Part shown: in pieces, positions 42,736 through 54,500 of the stretch
How positions within the stretch are numbered: position 1 is the stretch's first letter
How the letters are laid out: each line of letters opens with the position of its first letter
Assembly: GCA_903842065.1 (NCBI GenBank)
Contig: CAIMKZ010000012.1
Location: 1 to 61,708 of the forward strand
Source of the DNA: an uncultured Acidobacteriaceae bacterium
GTDB taxonomy: Bacteria; Acidobacteriota; Terriglobia; Terriglobales; Acidobacteriaceae
Length of the DNA: 61,708 nt
Direction: 5' to 3'
The notes under the pieces: generated by a model
Seen by the model: the letters and a program-made list of their open reading frames with translations, nothing else
The model's database searches: none
Told to the model about the DNA's origin: nothing
Position numbers and translations under genes: made by a program

Positions 42736-45700
42736 CGCCGATCGATCTTTGGCAGGACATCGGCGCGGGCGGGAACTTGTTCCTGAAGATCCTGCGCCTT
42801 CTCATTCTTGCTGCGTCAGCGGTGGTGCTGTACTTTCTGGGCACGCTTCCCCTTACCTGGCCCCAGCAGGCGGTACTCGGCCTTCTGACTTTGCTGATGG
42901 CCATGGCCATTGCCCGCAGTTCGGACTCGTATCTGGTTACGCTGACGCTGGTGCTTTTGTCCTGCTTCTGCACGTTCCGTTACGGGTACTGGCGCATCTT
43001 TCAGGTCATTCGTTTCTTTCAGGATCCGGCCAATCACTGGACGGCGCTGGATGCGTTCTTCATTCTGTGCCTGCTGATTGCTGAGTCGTATGCGTTCTTT
43101 ATTTTGTTTCTGGGCTACTTTCAGACCATCTGGCCGCTGCGCCGCGCTCCGGTGGCGCTGCCCGACGATCCGGACGACTGGCCGCACATCGATGTTCTGA
43201 TTCCCACCTACAATGAGCCGCTCGACGTGGTTCGCTACACCGCGTTCGGCGCTCTGAACATGGATTGGCCGGCCGACAAGCTGCACATCTTCATCCTCGA
43301 CGACGGCCGACGGCCGGAGTTCGCGGAGTTTGCGCGAGAGGCCGGCATCGGATACAAGATCCGCCCCGACAACTTCCACGCCAAGGCGGGCAACATCAAC
43401 ACGGCGCTCAAGTCGCTGGACTCGCCGCTGGTGGCGATCTTCGACTGCGATCACGTGCCTACGCGCAGCTTTCTTCAGATGACCATCGGATGGTTCATTC
43501 GCGACCGCAAGCTGGCCATGCTGCAGACGCCGCACCATTTTTACTCGCCCGATCCGTTTGAGCGCAATCTGCAGCAGTTTCGCATTATTCCCAACGAGGG
43601 TGAGCTGTTCTACGGCATCGTTCAGGACGGCAACGACTTCTGGAACGCCTCGTTCTTCTGCGGCTCCTGCGCGGTGCTGCGGCGCTGCGCGCTCGACGAC
43701 ATCGGCGGCATCGCCGTTGAGACGGTCACGGAAGACGCGCATACGTCTCTGCGCATGCAGATGAACGGCTGGAATACGGCCTACATCAACATTCCCCAGG
43801 CCGCGGGACTGGCCACGGAACGGCTTTCGGCGCACGTCGGCCAGCGCATCCGCTGGGCGCGCGGCATGATCCAGATTCTGCGCACCGACAATCCGCTGTT
43901 CGCGCCCGGTCTCAAGCTGCCGCAGCGCATCTGCTACTTCAACGCGATGTGCCACTTTCTGTACGCGGTGCCGCGGCTGGTGTTCCTGACCGCTCCGCTG
44001 ATCTATCTGCTGCTGAATCACACGAATATTCCGGGCTACTGGGCCGGCATTCTGGCCTATGCGTTGCCTCACCTGCTGCTGTCGAACGTGACCAACTCGC
44101 GGATTCAGGGCGATCATCGCCACTCGTTCTGGAACGAAATCTACGAGGCGGTGCTGTCGCCGTATATTCTGCTGCCCACCATGCTCGCCCTGCTCAATCC
44201 CAAGCTGGGTAAGTTCAACGTGACGGCCAAGGGCGGCGTCGTCAAGCGCACGTTCTTCGACATGCGCATCGCGCAGCCCTACCTGGTGATGCTGTTCTTC
44301 AACATCATGGGCATCCTGCTCGGAGTGGCACGCTTCTTCTGGTGGGATACATCGCGGCGCGGCACGGTGGTCATGAACGTGATGTGGTGCGTCTTCAACG
44401 TCGTCATCCTGGGGGTGTGTTCGGCGGTGGCCCGCGAGCTGCGCCAGTTGCGCACCACGGTCCGCGTCAGCGTCGTCACTCCGGTGATTGCGCATTTGGA
44501 CGGCGAACGCTATCTGACGGGCGAAACCACCGATATGTCCAGCGGAGGCGCCTGCATACGCTTTACCGATGAAGCCGACGCAATTCCTCAGAGCCTGGTA
44601 CGGCTGGCTTTCCCCATGCCGAGTGTCGGCGTCGATCTTCCCGCCACCGTTGTCTCCTCGGAGGGCTCCGTGCTCCGAGTCCGCTTTGATAACCTCACCA
44701 TAGCCGAACAGGAAGTGCTGACCATGGTTCTCTATTCGCGCGCCGACTCGTGGTTGGGCTGGGGAGAATCACGCGAAAGCGATAACATTCTTTTCAGTCT
44801 GAGGCGAATCTTCTCAATCTCAATGCACGGCTTAATCACGACCTTCCAAAGCCTGATCGGCAAGTCCGACAAACCCAAGTCGGGCTCGATATCGATCGCT
44901 CGTTCGGTGGGCGTGCTGCTGCTGTCTACGCTGGGCATGATGGCCGGCGTACAGCTCTCGGCCCAGCCTATGGGCTTTGCCGGGTCTCTGAAGAAGGGCA
45001 ACGCCCCTGTCGCGGTTGACAAGAACCCGGTGCTGGCGCCGGGGCAGTACTTGGACCACTTCAGCCTTGCCGATGCCGGTGCTCCGCAGATCGAGTTGCA
45101 CGGCATCGATACCCTGCACACGGTGTACTTCACGCTGCCGCTCACGCACGTTCCGGCCACAGCCAAGATCCATCTCTTCTTTGCGTTTTCGCCCAGCCTG
45201 CTGCCGCAGATCAGCCACCTCAAGCTGCTGATGAACGGAACTCTGTTCGCCACCATTCAGCCCACGCCGGGCCCCAATGGCGGCTCAGACGGCCGTGACG
45301 CGGAGGCCGAGTTCACGGTTCCGACTGAGTTGCTGGTCCACAACAACGCGCTGACCATCGAGTTCATCGGACACTACATCCTGGTTTGCGAAGACCCGGC
45401 CAACACCACGCTGTGGGCACGCGTACACCGCACCTCCTACATTGAGATCAACGGCAACAAGCTGCCCATGGCCGACGACCTCAGGCAGTTGCCGACGCCG
45501 CTTCTCGACCCGTCGGTCGTGCAGCCGCCCAGCATCCCCATCGTCTTTACCAGTGCGCCTTCGAATAAAGCGATTCAGGCCGCCGGAATCGTTTCCAGCT
45601 ACTTCGGCCTGCTTTCGGAGTCCCGTCCGGTCCGCTTCCCGGTTCACATCGGCCCGCTGCCCATGGGCAACGCGATCGTGATCGCCGACTCGCCCAGTAA

Positions 45701-47171
45701 TTTGCCGCCCGGTCTGGGTTTGCCACCCGTCACTCAGCCAACAGTGGCCATGCGCACCAATCCCAATGACCCTTACAGCAAGCTGCTCATTGTTACGGGC
45801 GCAGATGCCGAGCAGACTCTTATGGCCGCGCAGGCCGTCGCCATGCACGCCGATTTACTTGCCGGCCCCCTGGCTACGGTCGATAAGCTGACCCTGCCCG
45901 CCAAACAGCCCCCGGATACGGCCCCGCGCTGGGCGCGTATCGACAAGACCATCCCGCTGTGGGATTACTCGGTCAGCGAACAGTTGCAAGGCGACGGTAC
46001 GGCCCCGCTGAGTGTCTACTTCCGCATCCCGCCAGACATTTACTACTCCGATCAGAAGCCGAACGCGGTTCTCAAGCTTGTCTACCGCTACAACTCGATC
46101 CCGATCGGTCCCATTTCGAGCATGCAGGTGCGCATCAACAATGCGTTTCTGGGCTCGGTGCCGCTGATTCCAGGCCAGGAGACCTCGAAGAAACTACAGA
46201 CCGATGTTCCGATTCCGGTAGTGAACCTGCGGCCGTTTTCGAACTCGCTGACTTTTGATTTCACCTTCCAGCTGCTCAAGAAGCAGTCCTGCGAAGACAC
46301 CACGCCGATCAACATGCAGGGCGCGATCCTGCGCGACAGCTACATCGAGTTGAGCGGTTATCCGCACTACGCGCCACTGCCGAATCTGGAGACCTTCGCC
46401 AACGCCGGGTTCCCATTTACCCGCGTGGCCGATCTGGCGGAAACCGTGGTGGTGCTGCCCGCCTCGCCCACCGAGCAGGAGATCGAGACCTTTGTCACCC
46501 TCATGGGCCACTTCAGCCGCCAGAGCGGATTTCCGGCCCTGCGCGTTACGGTTGCCGGTCCCGAGGCGCTGCGTAACGGAGCCCACGCGGATTATCTGAT
46601 CATCGGCACGGGCGACGACCAGCCCGCCTTCAACACACTCAGAAACTCGCTGCCGGTGAGCCTGCAAAGCGGGCAGATCGAGATTCGTGACACTCAGGGG
46701 CTCTTTGCTCCGCCGCTGCATCAGGCCTGGTGGAAGGCGGCGCCCAAGGAGCACGTCGAATCGGGGAACCTGGTCGCGGGCGGCACTCCGCAAGCTGTGA
46801 TCGAGGGCGTCAAGTCTCCGTACGACACGGCGGAGAACCGCAGTGTGGTAGCTATTCACCTTCGCGATTCGTCCACTTTTACGTCTTTCCTTGACACGTT
46901 TATCAGTGTCCAGCAGTCCAGCGATATCTCCGGCTCGGTATCGGTTCTGAAAGGCAGCGATACCAATCCGCAGTTCCAGTCGTTCCGCATCGGCGCGGAG
47001 GTCTACCATGTGGGCACACTGCCGTTGTGGACGCGCATCACGCTTTGGTTCATGCAGGTTCCGTGGCTGGCGGCGGTGATTGTAATAGCCTTCGCTTTCC
47101 TGCTTGCCATCTGGACCCGTCAGTGGCTGCGCGCCCGGGCACGGGCACGGTTGAAGATGACGGAGGACTAG
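42732..47171 (+). CDS. bcsAB: Fused cellulose synthase BcsA-BcsB (1479 aa)
   Basis: Catalytic and periplasmic subunits of cellulose synthase in one chain. BcsA part: N-terminal TM helices, GT2 domain from about 150 (VLIPTYNEP), Asp pair in LDDGRRPEF (about 190), DCD (about 238), TED (about 333), QRIRWARG (about 371), further TM helices, then a PilZ domain with the c-di-GMP signature RTTVR (about 574) and DMSSGG (about 601). A hydrophobic segment near 715-735 starts the BcsB part, rich in beta strands, with a C-terminal TM anchor (about 1440-1462) and basic tail. The fusion resembles AcsAB of Komagataeibacter. Uses UDP-glucose; activated by c-di-GMP. Confidence 0.95.
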   Translation: MTPIDLWQDIGAGGNLFLKILRLLILAASAVVLYFLGTLPLTWPQQAVLGLLTLLMAMAIARSSDSYLVTLTLVLLSCFCTFRYGYWRIFQVIRFFQDPANHWTALDAFFILCLLIAESYAFFILFLGYFQTIWPLRRAPVALPDDPDDWPHIDVLIPTYNEPLDVVRYTAFGALNMDWPADKLHIFILDDGRRPEFAEFAREAGIGYKIRPDNFHAKAGNINTALKSLDSPLVAIFDCDHVPTRSFLQMTIGWFIRDRKLAMLQTPHHFYSPDPFERNLQQFRIIPNEGELFYGIVQDGNDFWNASFFCGSCAVLRRCALDDIGGIAVETVTEDAHTSLRMQMNGWNTAYINIPQAAGLATERLSAHVGQRIRWARGMIQILRTDNPLFAPGLKLPQRICYFNAMCHFLYAVPRLVFLTAPLIYLLLNHTNIPGYWAGILAYALPHLLLSNVTNSRIQGDHRHSFWNEIYEAVLSPYILLPTMLALLNPKLGKFNVTAKGGVVKRTFFDMRIAQPYLVMLFFNIMGILLGVARFFWWDTSRRGTVVMNVMWCVFNVVILGVCSAVARELRQLRTTVRVSVVTPVIAHLDGERYLTGETTDMSSGGACIRFTDEADAIPQSLVRLAFPMPSVGVDLPATVVSSEGSVLRVRFDNLTIAEQEVLTMVLYSRADSWLGWGESRESDNILFSLRRIFSISMHGLITTFQSLIGKSDKPKSGSISIARSVGVLLLSTLGMMAGVQLSAQPMGFAGSLKKGNAPVAVDKNPVLAPGQYLDHFSLADAGAPQIELHGIDTLHTVYFTLPLTHVPATAKIHLFFAFSPSLLPQISHLKLLMNGTLFATIQPTPGPNGGSDGRDAEAEFTVPTELLVHNNALTIEFIGHYILVCEDPANTTLWARVHRTSYIEINGNKLPMADDLRQLPTPLLDPSVVQPPSIPIVFTSAPSNKAIQAAGIVSSYFGLLSESRPVRFPVHIGPLPMGNAIVIADSPSNLPPGLGLPPVTQPTVAMRTNPNDPYSKLLIVTGADAEQTLMAAQAVAMHADLLAGPLATVDKLTLPAKQPPDTAPRWARIDKTIPLWDYSVSEQLQGDGTAPLSVYFRIPPDIYYSDQKPNAVLKLVYRYNSIPIGPISSMQVRINNAFLGSVPLIPGQETSKKLQTDVPIPVVNLRPFSNSLTFDFTFQLLKKQSCEDTTPINMQGAILRDSYIELSGYPHYAPLPNLETFANAGFPFTRVADLAETVVVLPASPTEQEIETFVTLMGHFSRQSGFPALRVTVAGPEALRNGAHADYLIIGTGDDQPAFNTLRNSLPVSLQSGQIEIRDTQGLFAPPLHQAWWKAAPKEHVESGNLVAGGTPQAVIEGVKSPYDTAENRSVVAIHLRDSSTFTSFLDTFISVQQSSDISGSVSVLKGSDTNPQFQSFRIGAEVYHVGTLPLWTRITLWFMQVPWLAAVIVIAFAFLLAIWTRQWLRARARARLKMTED

Positions 47172-47239
47172 CTTGAAAGCTACGCGGGAGGCATAGCTGG
47201 CGACAAGCGTCACCGGGCCCTCTCATCAACTCGGTTCTC

Positions 47240-47272
47240 GCACGCGCCGCCCATGGAACGGGCGGCGCGTGC
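47240..47272 (+). other. Strong intercistronic hairpin within the bcs operon
   Basis: 13-bp perfect GC-rich stem (GCACGCGCCGCCC and its complement, loop ATGGAAC) in the 185-bp gap between bcsAB and bcsZ. No U-run, so more likely an RNA-processing, stability or partial-attenuation element than a full terminator. Confidence 0.55.
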
Positions 47273-47356
47273 GGCAAACGGCCGCGCTGGTTTTGTCGCA
47301 CTCACAGCATCTCCAGGAGGCGGCAGTACATACACTGGACTCGGAGACTGGGTAGA

Positions 47357-48535
47357 ATGTCCTTCTTTACAAACTGGCCGGCAACGCGCTTACTACTTCT
47401 CATTCCGCTCTTGTTGCTCTTCACTGCTACGGGAGGCTGCCGAGAGAAGACCTGGCCGCTTTGGAACGCCTATTCGGCTCGGTTCATTGACCCGCTGGGA
47501 AGGGTGATCGATCCACAGTCCGATCAGCGCACGACCTCCGAGGGCCAGTCCTACGCACTGTTTTTCTCTCTTGTAGCCAACAATCGTCAGCAGTTCGATC
47601 GCGTACTTTCCTGGACGCAGACCAATCTGGCCGGAGGCAGCCTTGCCACTAACCTGCCGGCGTGGCTCTGGGGCCGGGACAAGGATGGGGTCTGGAAGGT
47701 TCTCGACCAGAACTCGGCCTCCGACGCCGACACCTGGATCGCCTACAGCCTGATCGAAGCCGGTCGCCTGTGGAAGGAACCCGCCTACACCCAGTTGGGC
47801 AAGGCGATGCTGCCGCTGATTGCAAACACCGAGGTGGCAACTCTTCCCCGGTTCGGTCCCATGCTGATGCCCGGCCGGTTCGGTTTTCAGCACGAGAGCA
47901 CGTGGACTCTGAACCCTAGCTATCTGGCTGAGTTTGTTCTGAATCGTCTCGCCACCGCCGATCCCACCGGCCCCTGGGCCGAGATCGCGATTCGCGTTCC
48001 GGCAGTGATTGAGCAGGCCTCCCGCCACGGCTTCATCATGGACTGGGTGGACTACGTGCCTGGAGACGGTTTTTACCCGACAGTTCCGCTTCACGAGGGT
48101 GTGGATGTCAACACCCAGTCGATCAACGGAAGCTACGACGCAATCCGAGTCTATCTCTGGGCCGGCATGATGGACCCCGCCAGCACCGACCGGGCTCACA
48201 TCCTGAACACGATTCCCTCGATGGCTACCTACCTTGCCTCTCATGATGCCCCCCCGGAAAAGGTGAATGCGAATGGCATCCCGATGGAGCAAGATGGACC
48301 GGTAGGGTTTTCCGCGGCGATGCTGCCGTATCTGCGTGCCTATCCATCCACCTCGCAGGCCAGCGGCCGGCAGATGATCCGGATGGCGGCGCAGAAAGAT
48401 GCGGCAACGGGTCTGTATGGAAAGGGGTTAACATATTACGATCAGAACCTTGCACTGTTCGGGACTGGCTTTCTTGAGGGAAGGTTCCGATTTGGTCCGG
48501 CTGGGGAACTGAACGTAGAATGGAAAGTCCGATGA
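47357..48535 (+). CDS. bcsZ: Endo-1,4-beta-glucanase BcsZ, GH8 (392 aa)
   Basis: Periplasmic cellulase that trims nascent cellulose and is needed for normal export. N-terminal hydrophobic signal ending TATGGC suggests a lipoprotein. GH8 catalytic residues are visible: general acid Glu in TSEGQSYALFF and Asp in SASDADTWIAYSL; aromatic substrate-binding residues follow (NLPAWLWG, YVPGDGFYP). Length normal (about 370). Its stop overlaps the bcsC start by 4 bases (ATGA), so the two are coupled. Confidence 0.92.
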   Translation: MSFFTNWPATRLLLLIPLLLLFTATGGCREKTWPLWNAYSARFIDPLGRVIDPQSDQRTTSEGQSYALFFSLVANNRQQFDRVLSWTQTNLAGGSLATNLPAWLWGRDKDGVWKVLDQNSASDADTWIAYSLIEAGRLWKEPAYTQLGKAMLPLIANTEVATLPRFGPMLMPGRFGFQHESTWTLNPSYLAEFVLNRLATADPTGPWAEIAIRVPAVIEQASRHGFIMDWVDYVPGDGFYPTVPLHEGVDVNTQSINGSYDAIRVYLWAGMMDPASTDRAHILNTIPSMATYLASHDAPPEKVNANGIPMEQDGPVGFSAAMLPYLRAYPSTSQASGRQMIRMAAQKDAATGLYGKGLTYYDQNLALFGTGFLEGRFRFGPAGELNVEWKVR

Positions 48536-51500
48536 TCACGAATCCCGGAGCGCGTAGACGGGTCGGTACGGTAGTAATCTGCCTTTTCCTGGCGGCTGGG
48601 GTAGTTGTTGCGCAAAATCAGGGTACGGCGTCCGTACGGCTCTCCACGATTGCGCCGAACTCCGTTCTGGCCACGCGCAACGTGCTGGCAGACAAAGCCC
48701 GTGCGTCCGAAGGCCGCGGCCGGCCCGACATGGCGCTTCAGCTCTGGCAGCAGATTCAGCTCTCGGACCCCAAGAACATCGAGGCGCTGGCCGGCATCGC
48801 CCGCTGCTACAAGCTCATGGGCGACAACGACAAGGCCAGCGAGGCTCTGAACCACCTGCGTCTGGCTAGCCCGAACGACCCGAACATCGCCCGCATCCAG
48901 GCCATGTCCAGCAGTCAGGCCGAGAGCGAACAACTCAAGCAGGCCGGCGAACTGGCCAAGCAGAACAAACCGGAAGAGGCCCTGGCCATCTACCGGAAGC
49001 TTTATCAGGACTCCCCGCCCAACGGCGATATCGCATTGGGCTACTACCAGACCCTCTACGCGACCAAGGGGGGGCAGGCGCCCGCCATCGCCGGCATGCG
49101 CGCGCTTGTGGCAAAGAATCCGGGCTATGCGCCGTATTCCGTGGCGCTTGGCACCATGCTTACCTTCCAGGCAGCCACGCGAGCCGAAGGCCTGCGCTTG
49201 CTCCAGTCCCACTCGGCCAGCGGCGATGCGCAGAGCGCCATTCGCCAGGCGCTTATCTGGAACGCGGCCAACCCATCGACGGCCGGTCAGCTTCGCGATT
49301 ATCTGAAGGCCCACCCCAAGGATCAGGAGGTGGCAAGCAACCTGAAGCAGGCCGAGGCTACGCTGGCGCGCATGAACTCCGGCATCGCCCGCACGCCCGA
49401 GGAGCAGGCTGCTTTTGCCGCGCTCAACGCTAACCGCATCGATGAGGCAGAGAAGCGCTTTGCCGCGCTGATCGATCAGGACCCATCCAACGGACGTGTC
49501 TTGGCGGGCATCGGCTTTCTGCGCATGAAGCAGCAGAACTTCGGCGCCGCCATCAGCTTTCTTTCGCAGGCCGAGGCCGAGGGATACAAGGACAGGGCAG
49601 TCGCGGACGCTCTGGCCAACTCGCGTTTCTGGTACACCATGGGCGAGGCCACGCAGGCCTTCGACAACAACCAGTTCGATCTTTCCCAGACTAAATACAA
49701 CGACGCTCTCACCATGAACCCGCGCAGTCCCGAGGCACTGAAGGGGCTGGCCGGGGTTTATGTCCGGCAGGAGCAGTTTGCCAGGGGCATCGAGGTATAT
49801 AACCAGTTGCTTCGCGTTCGCCCGGCAGATGGCGACGGCTGGCGGGGACTCTTTCTTGCCTATGCTCGCCAGAAGGAGTACACCCAGGCTCTGGAGACGG
49901 CCAACCGCTTCCCGGCCGCGGTAAAGAACACGCTCTCCTCCGATCCCGATTACCTTCAGACACTGGCTACCATCTACCAGGAGCAGGGCCGCGCATCCGA
50001 CGCCCAGCGGGTTCTGGCCCAGGCTCTGGCTCTGCCGTATCCCAACGACGGATCGGGCAACGCGCTGAACACGCGGCTCCAGTACGCGGGAATCCTCAAT
50101 CAGGTCAAGCGTTACGGCGAGGCTGCCGCGCTTTTCATCCAGGTGTTGAACCAGGATTCGAATAACCTCCCCGCATGGGAGGGCCTCATCTCAGCTCACC
50201 ACAATCTCGGTGAGGACGCGCAGGCCATCTCCGACATCCAGACGATGCCCGCGACCGCGTATGAGGCAGCACTCTCCGACGTCGGATTTCTCTCCATGCT
50301 GGGCGCCATCTATCAGCAGGCCAACCAGTTCGAGATCGCCCAGGGCTTCCTTGATCGCGCTGTCAAGCTGACGGTTGCAAACGGCGGCGCAACGCCGGTC
50401 GATCTTCAGATGCAGATCGCCTCCATCAGCCTGATGCGTAACGATGCCGCCAGCGCCTACCCGATCTACCGCCAGGTGTTGCTGTCGAATCCGGGCAATG
50501 TGAGCGCATGGCAGGGCCTGATCAATACGCTTCATGCCACCAATCGCGACGCCGAGGCCATCCAGCAGATCGATCAGATTCCGTCCTCGATCCGCAAGCA
50601 GCTGGAGTCGAATATCGAGTTCGTCCAGACCGAGGCCGGTCTCTATGCGGCCATCGGAGACACTACCCGCGCCTTCGAATACATCAGGGAAATTGAAGAC
50701 CACTACGCCAAGCTGCACCAGCAGCCTCCGGCTGACATAGATGTTCAGAATGCCTGGCTGCTCTACAACACGGGCAACGATCGGCTTCTGTATCCCGATC
50801 TGATGCGCCTGGGAGGCCGTGCCGACCTGACCACGACCCAGCGCGAGACCGTGCAAAGCATCTGGGCCAACTGGAGCGTCCGCCGTGCCGGTGCTGCATT
50901 TGATAACGGCAACTACCGCCGTGCCGCCGACATCCTCGATGCCGCCGATCAGGCGTTTCCTGACAATCTGGCTGTGCGCAAGGCCGTCGCGGGCGGCTAT
51001 GTCCGCGTAGGCCGCGCCAAGGAAGCACTGGCTCTCTTCAAGACCGTTCCGTTGCAGGACGCGACCACGGGCGACTTCCAGGGCGCGATCGGCGCCGCGC
51101 TCGCAGCCAACGACAAGGCTCAGGCCGAGATCTGGCTTCGCGAGGCCATGGATCGCTATCCGCGCGATGCCTCCATCCTCACCCTCGCCGCCCAGTACGA
51201 GCAGGCCCGTGGCGACAGCGGCCGTGCATCGGACTTCTATCGCGCCGCGATCGCAGTCATGCCGCAGGTGACGCCCGTCGACAGGCTGGCGCACATGCTT
51301 GTGAATCCCGAAGCGGATATCACGCCCCACAAGGCCGTGACCGCGGCCGATCTGCAAAAGCTGCTCAATCCAGACAACGAGCCATTCCAGAAGACGGTGA
51401 AGCTGCCGGCGCTTCCGGCCTACGGTGTCGATCCCTATGCGGGACCGGCTCCTGTAGTGATCTCTCGGCCTGCCAGCCGCCCCGCACAATCGTCTGAGCC

Positions 51501-54500
51501 CTTCACGAGTCCAGCCTCGAACACGCACACTCTGCCGGCCGGCAGTTCCGGTCCGTCGATCATGCCGATCCCGAACAGCGCCGTAACCGCACCCGAGCCC
51601 TTCACCCAGCCGGTGGCGGTTTCGAGCGGTGGCTCCGGCGCGGGCCAGCTGAGCGCTCAGGACGCTTCTGCCGCGGCTTACGCTCCCAACACACAGATTC
51701 AGACCAACCCTCCGCACTCGGTTGCCTCCGATGCGTGGATGGGGCTGGTCTTTTCGCTGGTCAAAGCCGGGCGTAACGCCGAGGCTATACAGGAACTGGG
51801 CAAGATTCCTGCTGATATTCGCGACCAGTTGGAAGCTAACGTCGAATTCGTGCAGGGTGTAGCCAGTCTGTATTTGACTATTGGCGACTCAGCCCGCTCA
51901 CAGGCCTACATGAGCCGAGTTCAGAGCTTCTATCAGGTACACCGTCTCGATATGCCTTCCGGCATTGAGATCCAGTACGCATGGCTGCTCTACAACCTGC
52001 GGAATGAAGCCGCCCTCTATCCCGTCATGCAGCGGCTTGACGCGCGCAACGATCTGCCGGCCGAGCAGCGCACGGATGTAGAGAGCCTCTGGTCGAGCTG
52101 GGCTGTGCGCCGTGCCTCCGATGCTCTGGACCGTGGCAATCTGGCTCGCGGCGTTGAAATTCTTCAGGCCGCCGCGCTGGACTATCCCACCAACCTTTCT
52201 GTCCGCCGCAGTCTCGGCGGAGCCTACTCGCGTGTGGGTCGCGGTGTGGAAGCCCTGGCTCTGTTCAAGGCCATCCCGCTGGACGATGCAGCCGCCGGCG
52301 ACTATCAGGGAGCGATCTCTTCCGCGATGCTTGCAGGGGATGCGATGCAGGCCGAGACCTGGCTTCGCGCGGGGCTGACAAAATTTCCGAACGATCCTCT
52401 CATTCTTGAGCTTGCGGCTCAGTTCGAGCAGGGACGCGGCAACAGCGATCGCGCTACGGCATTCTGGCGCGCGGCTCTGGCCGTTCTGCCTCCCGGTGCG
52501 GCCACTCAATCTCTGCCCACCACGGTTTCCTACCAGATTGGATCGATCCATACTCCGTCGCCCGGCGACACCAAGAAGCTGCTCGATCCGCGTCTCGATC
52601 CCATTTCTTCTACTAACTGGGTAGCGCCGAAGCCCTCGTCGGCATCCGGTCCGTCTTCGAACCTGCATTCTCCCTCTGAGCCGCGCTTCTCCCTCCTTTC
52701 TGTGGCTGTTTCGAGCGGCGGATCGGGCGCAGGACAGTTGAGCGGACAGGGTGTTACGGCTCCGGCCGCTGCTCCAAACTCGCAGCTCCAGGTTGCGCCG
52801 ACCCACTCGATGGCCTCCGATGCCTGGATGGGGCTGATCTTCTCGCTGGTCTCCGCAGGGCGCAACGCCGAGGCTCTCCAGGAACTCAACCGCATTCCCC
52901 CCGACGCGCGTACTCAGTTGGAATCGAACATCGAGTTCGTGCAGGGAATCGCCAGCCTCTATCTGGCCGTTGGCGACGTAACCCGGGCGCAGTCCTATAT
53001 CGGACGGGTTCAGACGTACTATCAGCTCCATCGTGCCAACATGCCTGCCGGTCTTGAGATTCAGCATGCATGGCTGCTCTACAACCTCAAGGACGACGTG
53101 GCGCTGTTCCCGATCGTTCAGCAGCTCGATTCCCGTGGCGATCTTACCGCCGCGCAGCGCAAGGAAGTCGAGAGCCTCTGGGCCAGCTGGGCTGTGCGCC
53201 GCGCTACGGATTCCATGGATCGCGGCAACATGCTGCGCGGGGTTGAGATACTTCAGGCCGCCACGCAGGACTATCCGTCGAACTTAACCGTCCGCCGAGC
53301 TGTAGCCTCTGCTTACGCTCGGGTTGGCCGCGCCAACGACGCGCTGGCGCTCTTCAAGACCATCCCCATGGACAACGCCGCCGCAGGAGACTATCAGGGA
53401 GCAGTTTCAGCGGCTCTGGTGGCCGGCGACATGGTTCAGGCAGAGACGTGGCTGCGTCAGGCGCTGAACAAGGGTTCGAACGATCCCGGAGTCCTGGCTC
53501 TAGCCGCTCAGTTTGAACAGGCACGCGGAAACAACGAACGCGCCACGGCCTTCTGGCGTGCCGCGCTGGACGCAATGCCTCCAGGAGAGTCCATTCAGCC
53601 TCTGCCGGTAGCCGCGGCGTTCCCGCCGGGTTCCTATCGCGCGCCGGCCGCGGGCGACACCAAACGGCTGCTCGACCCGCGTTTCGATCCCGCGCCGTCT
53701 GTCGGCGAACAGACTCCGCTGCCTTCCTACCGCTTCCAGTCGGGCAGTGCCGTATCGCAGAGTCCGTCGGTTCCGGCCCAGATGCAAGCCGCTCCTTCTC
53801 CGGCGCCGTCTTCCTGGAACTCACGTCCTTCCAGCCAGCCGTTGCCATGGCCTTCGAATACCAGCCCGAGCTATCCAACCTACTCCGCGCCGTCCACAGG
53901 GCAGGGGACTGGTGCTGGCGGATCGTCGCCATATATCCCGCAGGGCACGGCCCGAAACACCACGCCGGGCGCTCCGATACTAATCGAGCAAAGCTCGGTG
54001 CAGGGACCCGTGACTCCATCTGTTCGCGGTTCCAGCAGCAGCCCGATGACAGGTCGGGTCGTACTGCCGCCATCGGAAGAGAACATCACTTCGCAGCCGG
54101 AGAGTCCAGCCATTCACTCTTTGCCCAACTCTCCGTCCACGTCTGGCTATAACGTCGCTCAGTACACGCCCTCGGCTCAGGAAGCCACTACAGGCGCCTA
54201 CTCGTCTCCCAAGCCCCGGGCTGAGCAGACACCCGATCCTGTGCCTCCAGCGCCTCAGATCACCACTACGAAGCCAAGAGCGGCTCAGCAGCGCACGGTT
54301 ACGCCTCGGCAGACTCTGGGCAACGCCCCGATTCAGCAGCAGAACACCCAGACGTTAGTGGTTCCGCCGCAGAGCAATACGCAGACTTACATTCCGCAGG
54401 CTGGGCAGCAGACCCAGACCGGCGCGGGCTTGTCTGATGACGAGCTTCAACAGCGCGAGTTGCCTCCGCTGCGCGGGCCCTGGGTTCGCACCCAGCGCCA

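Noticed and set aside
42816..44495. 559-codon open frame antisense to bcsAB
   Set aside because: Composition (Arg/His/Gln/Val) and position make it a shadow of the GT2 region.
50191..51717. 508-codon open frame antisense to bcsC
   Set aside because: Shadow frame of the TPR region; no domain seen.
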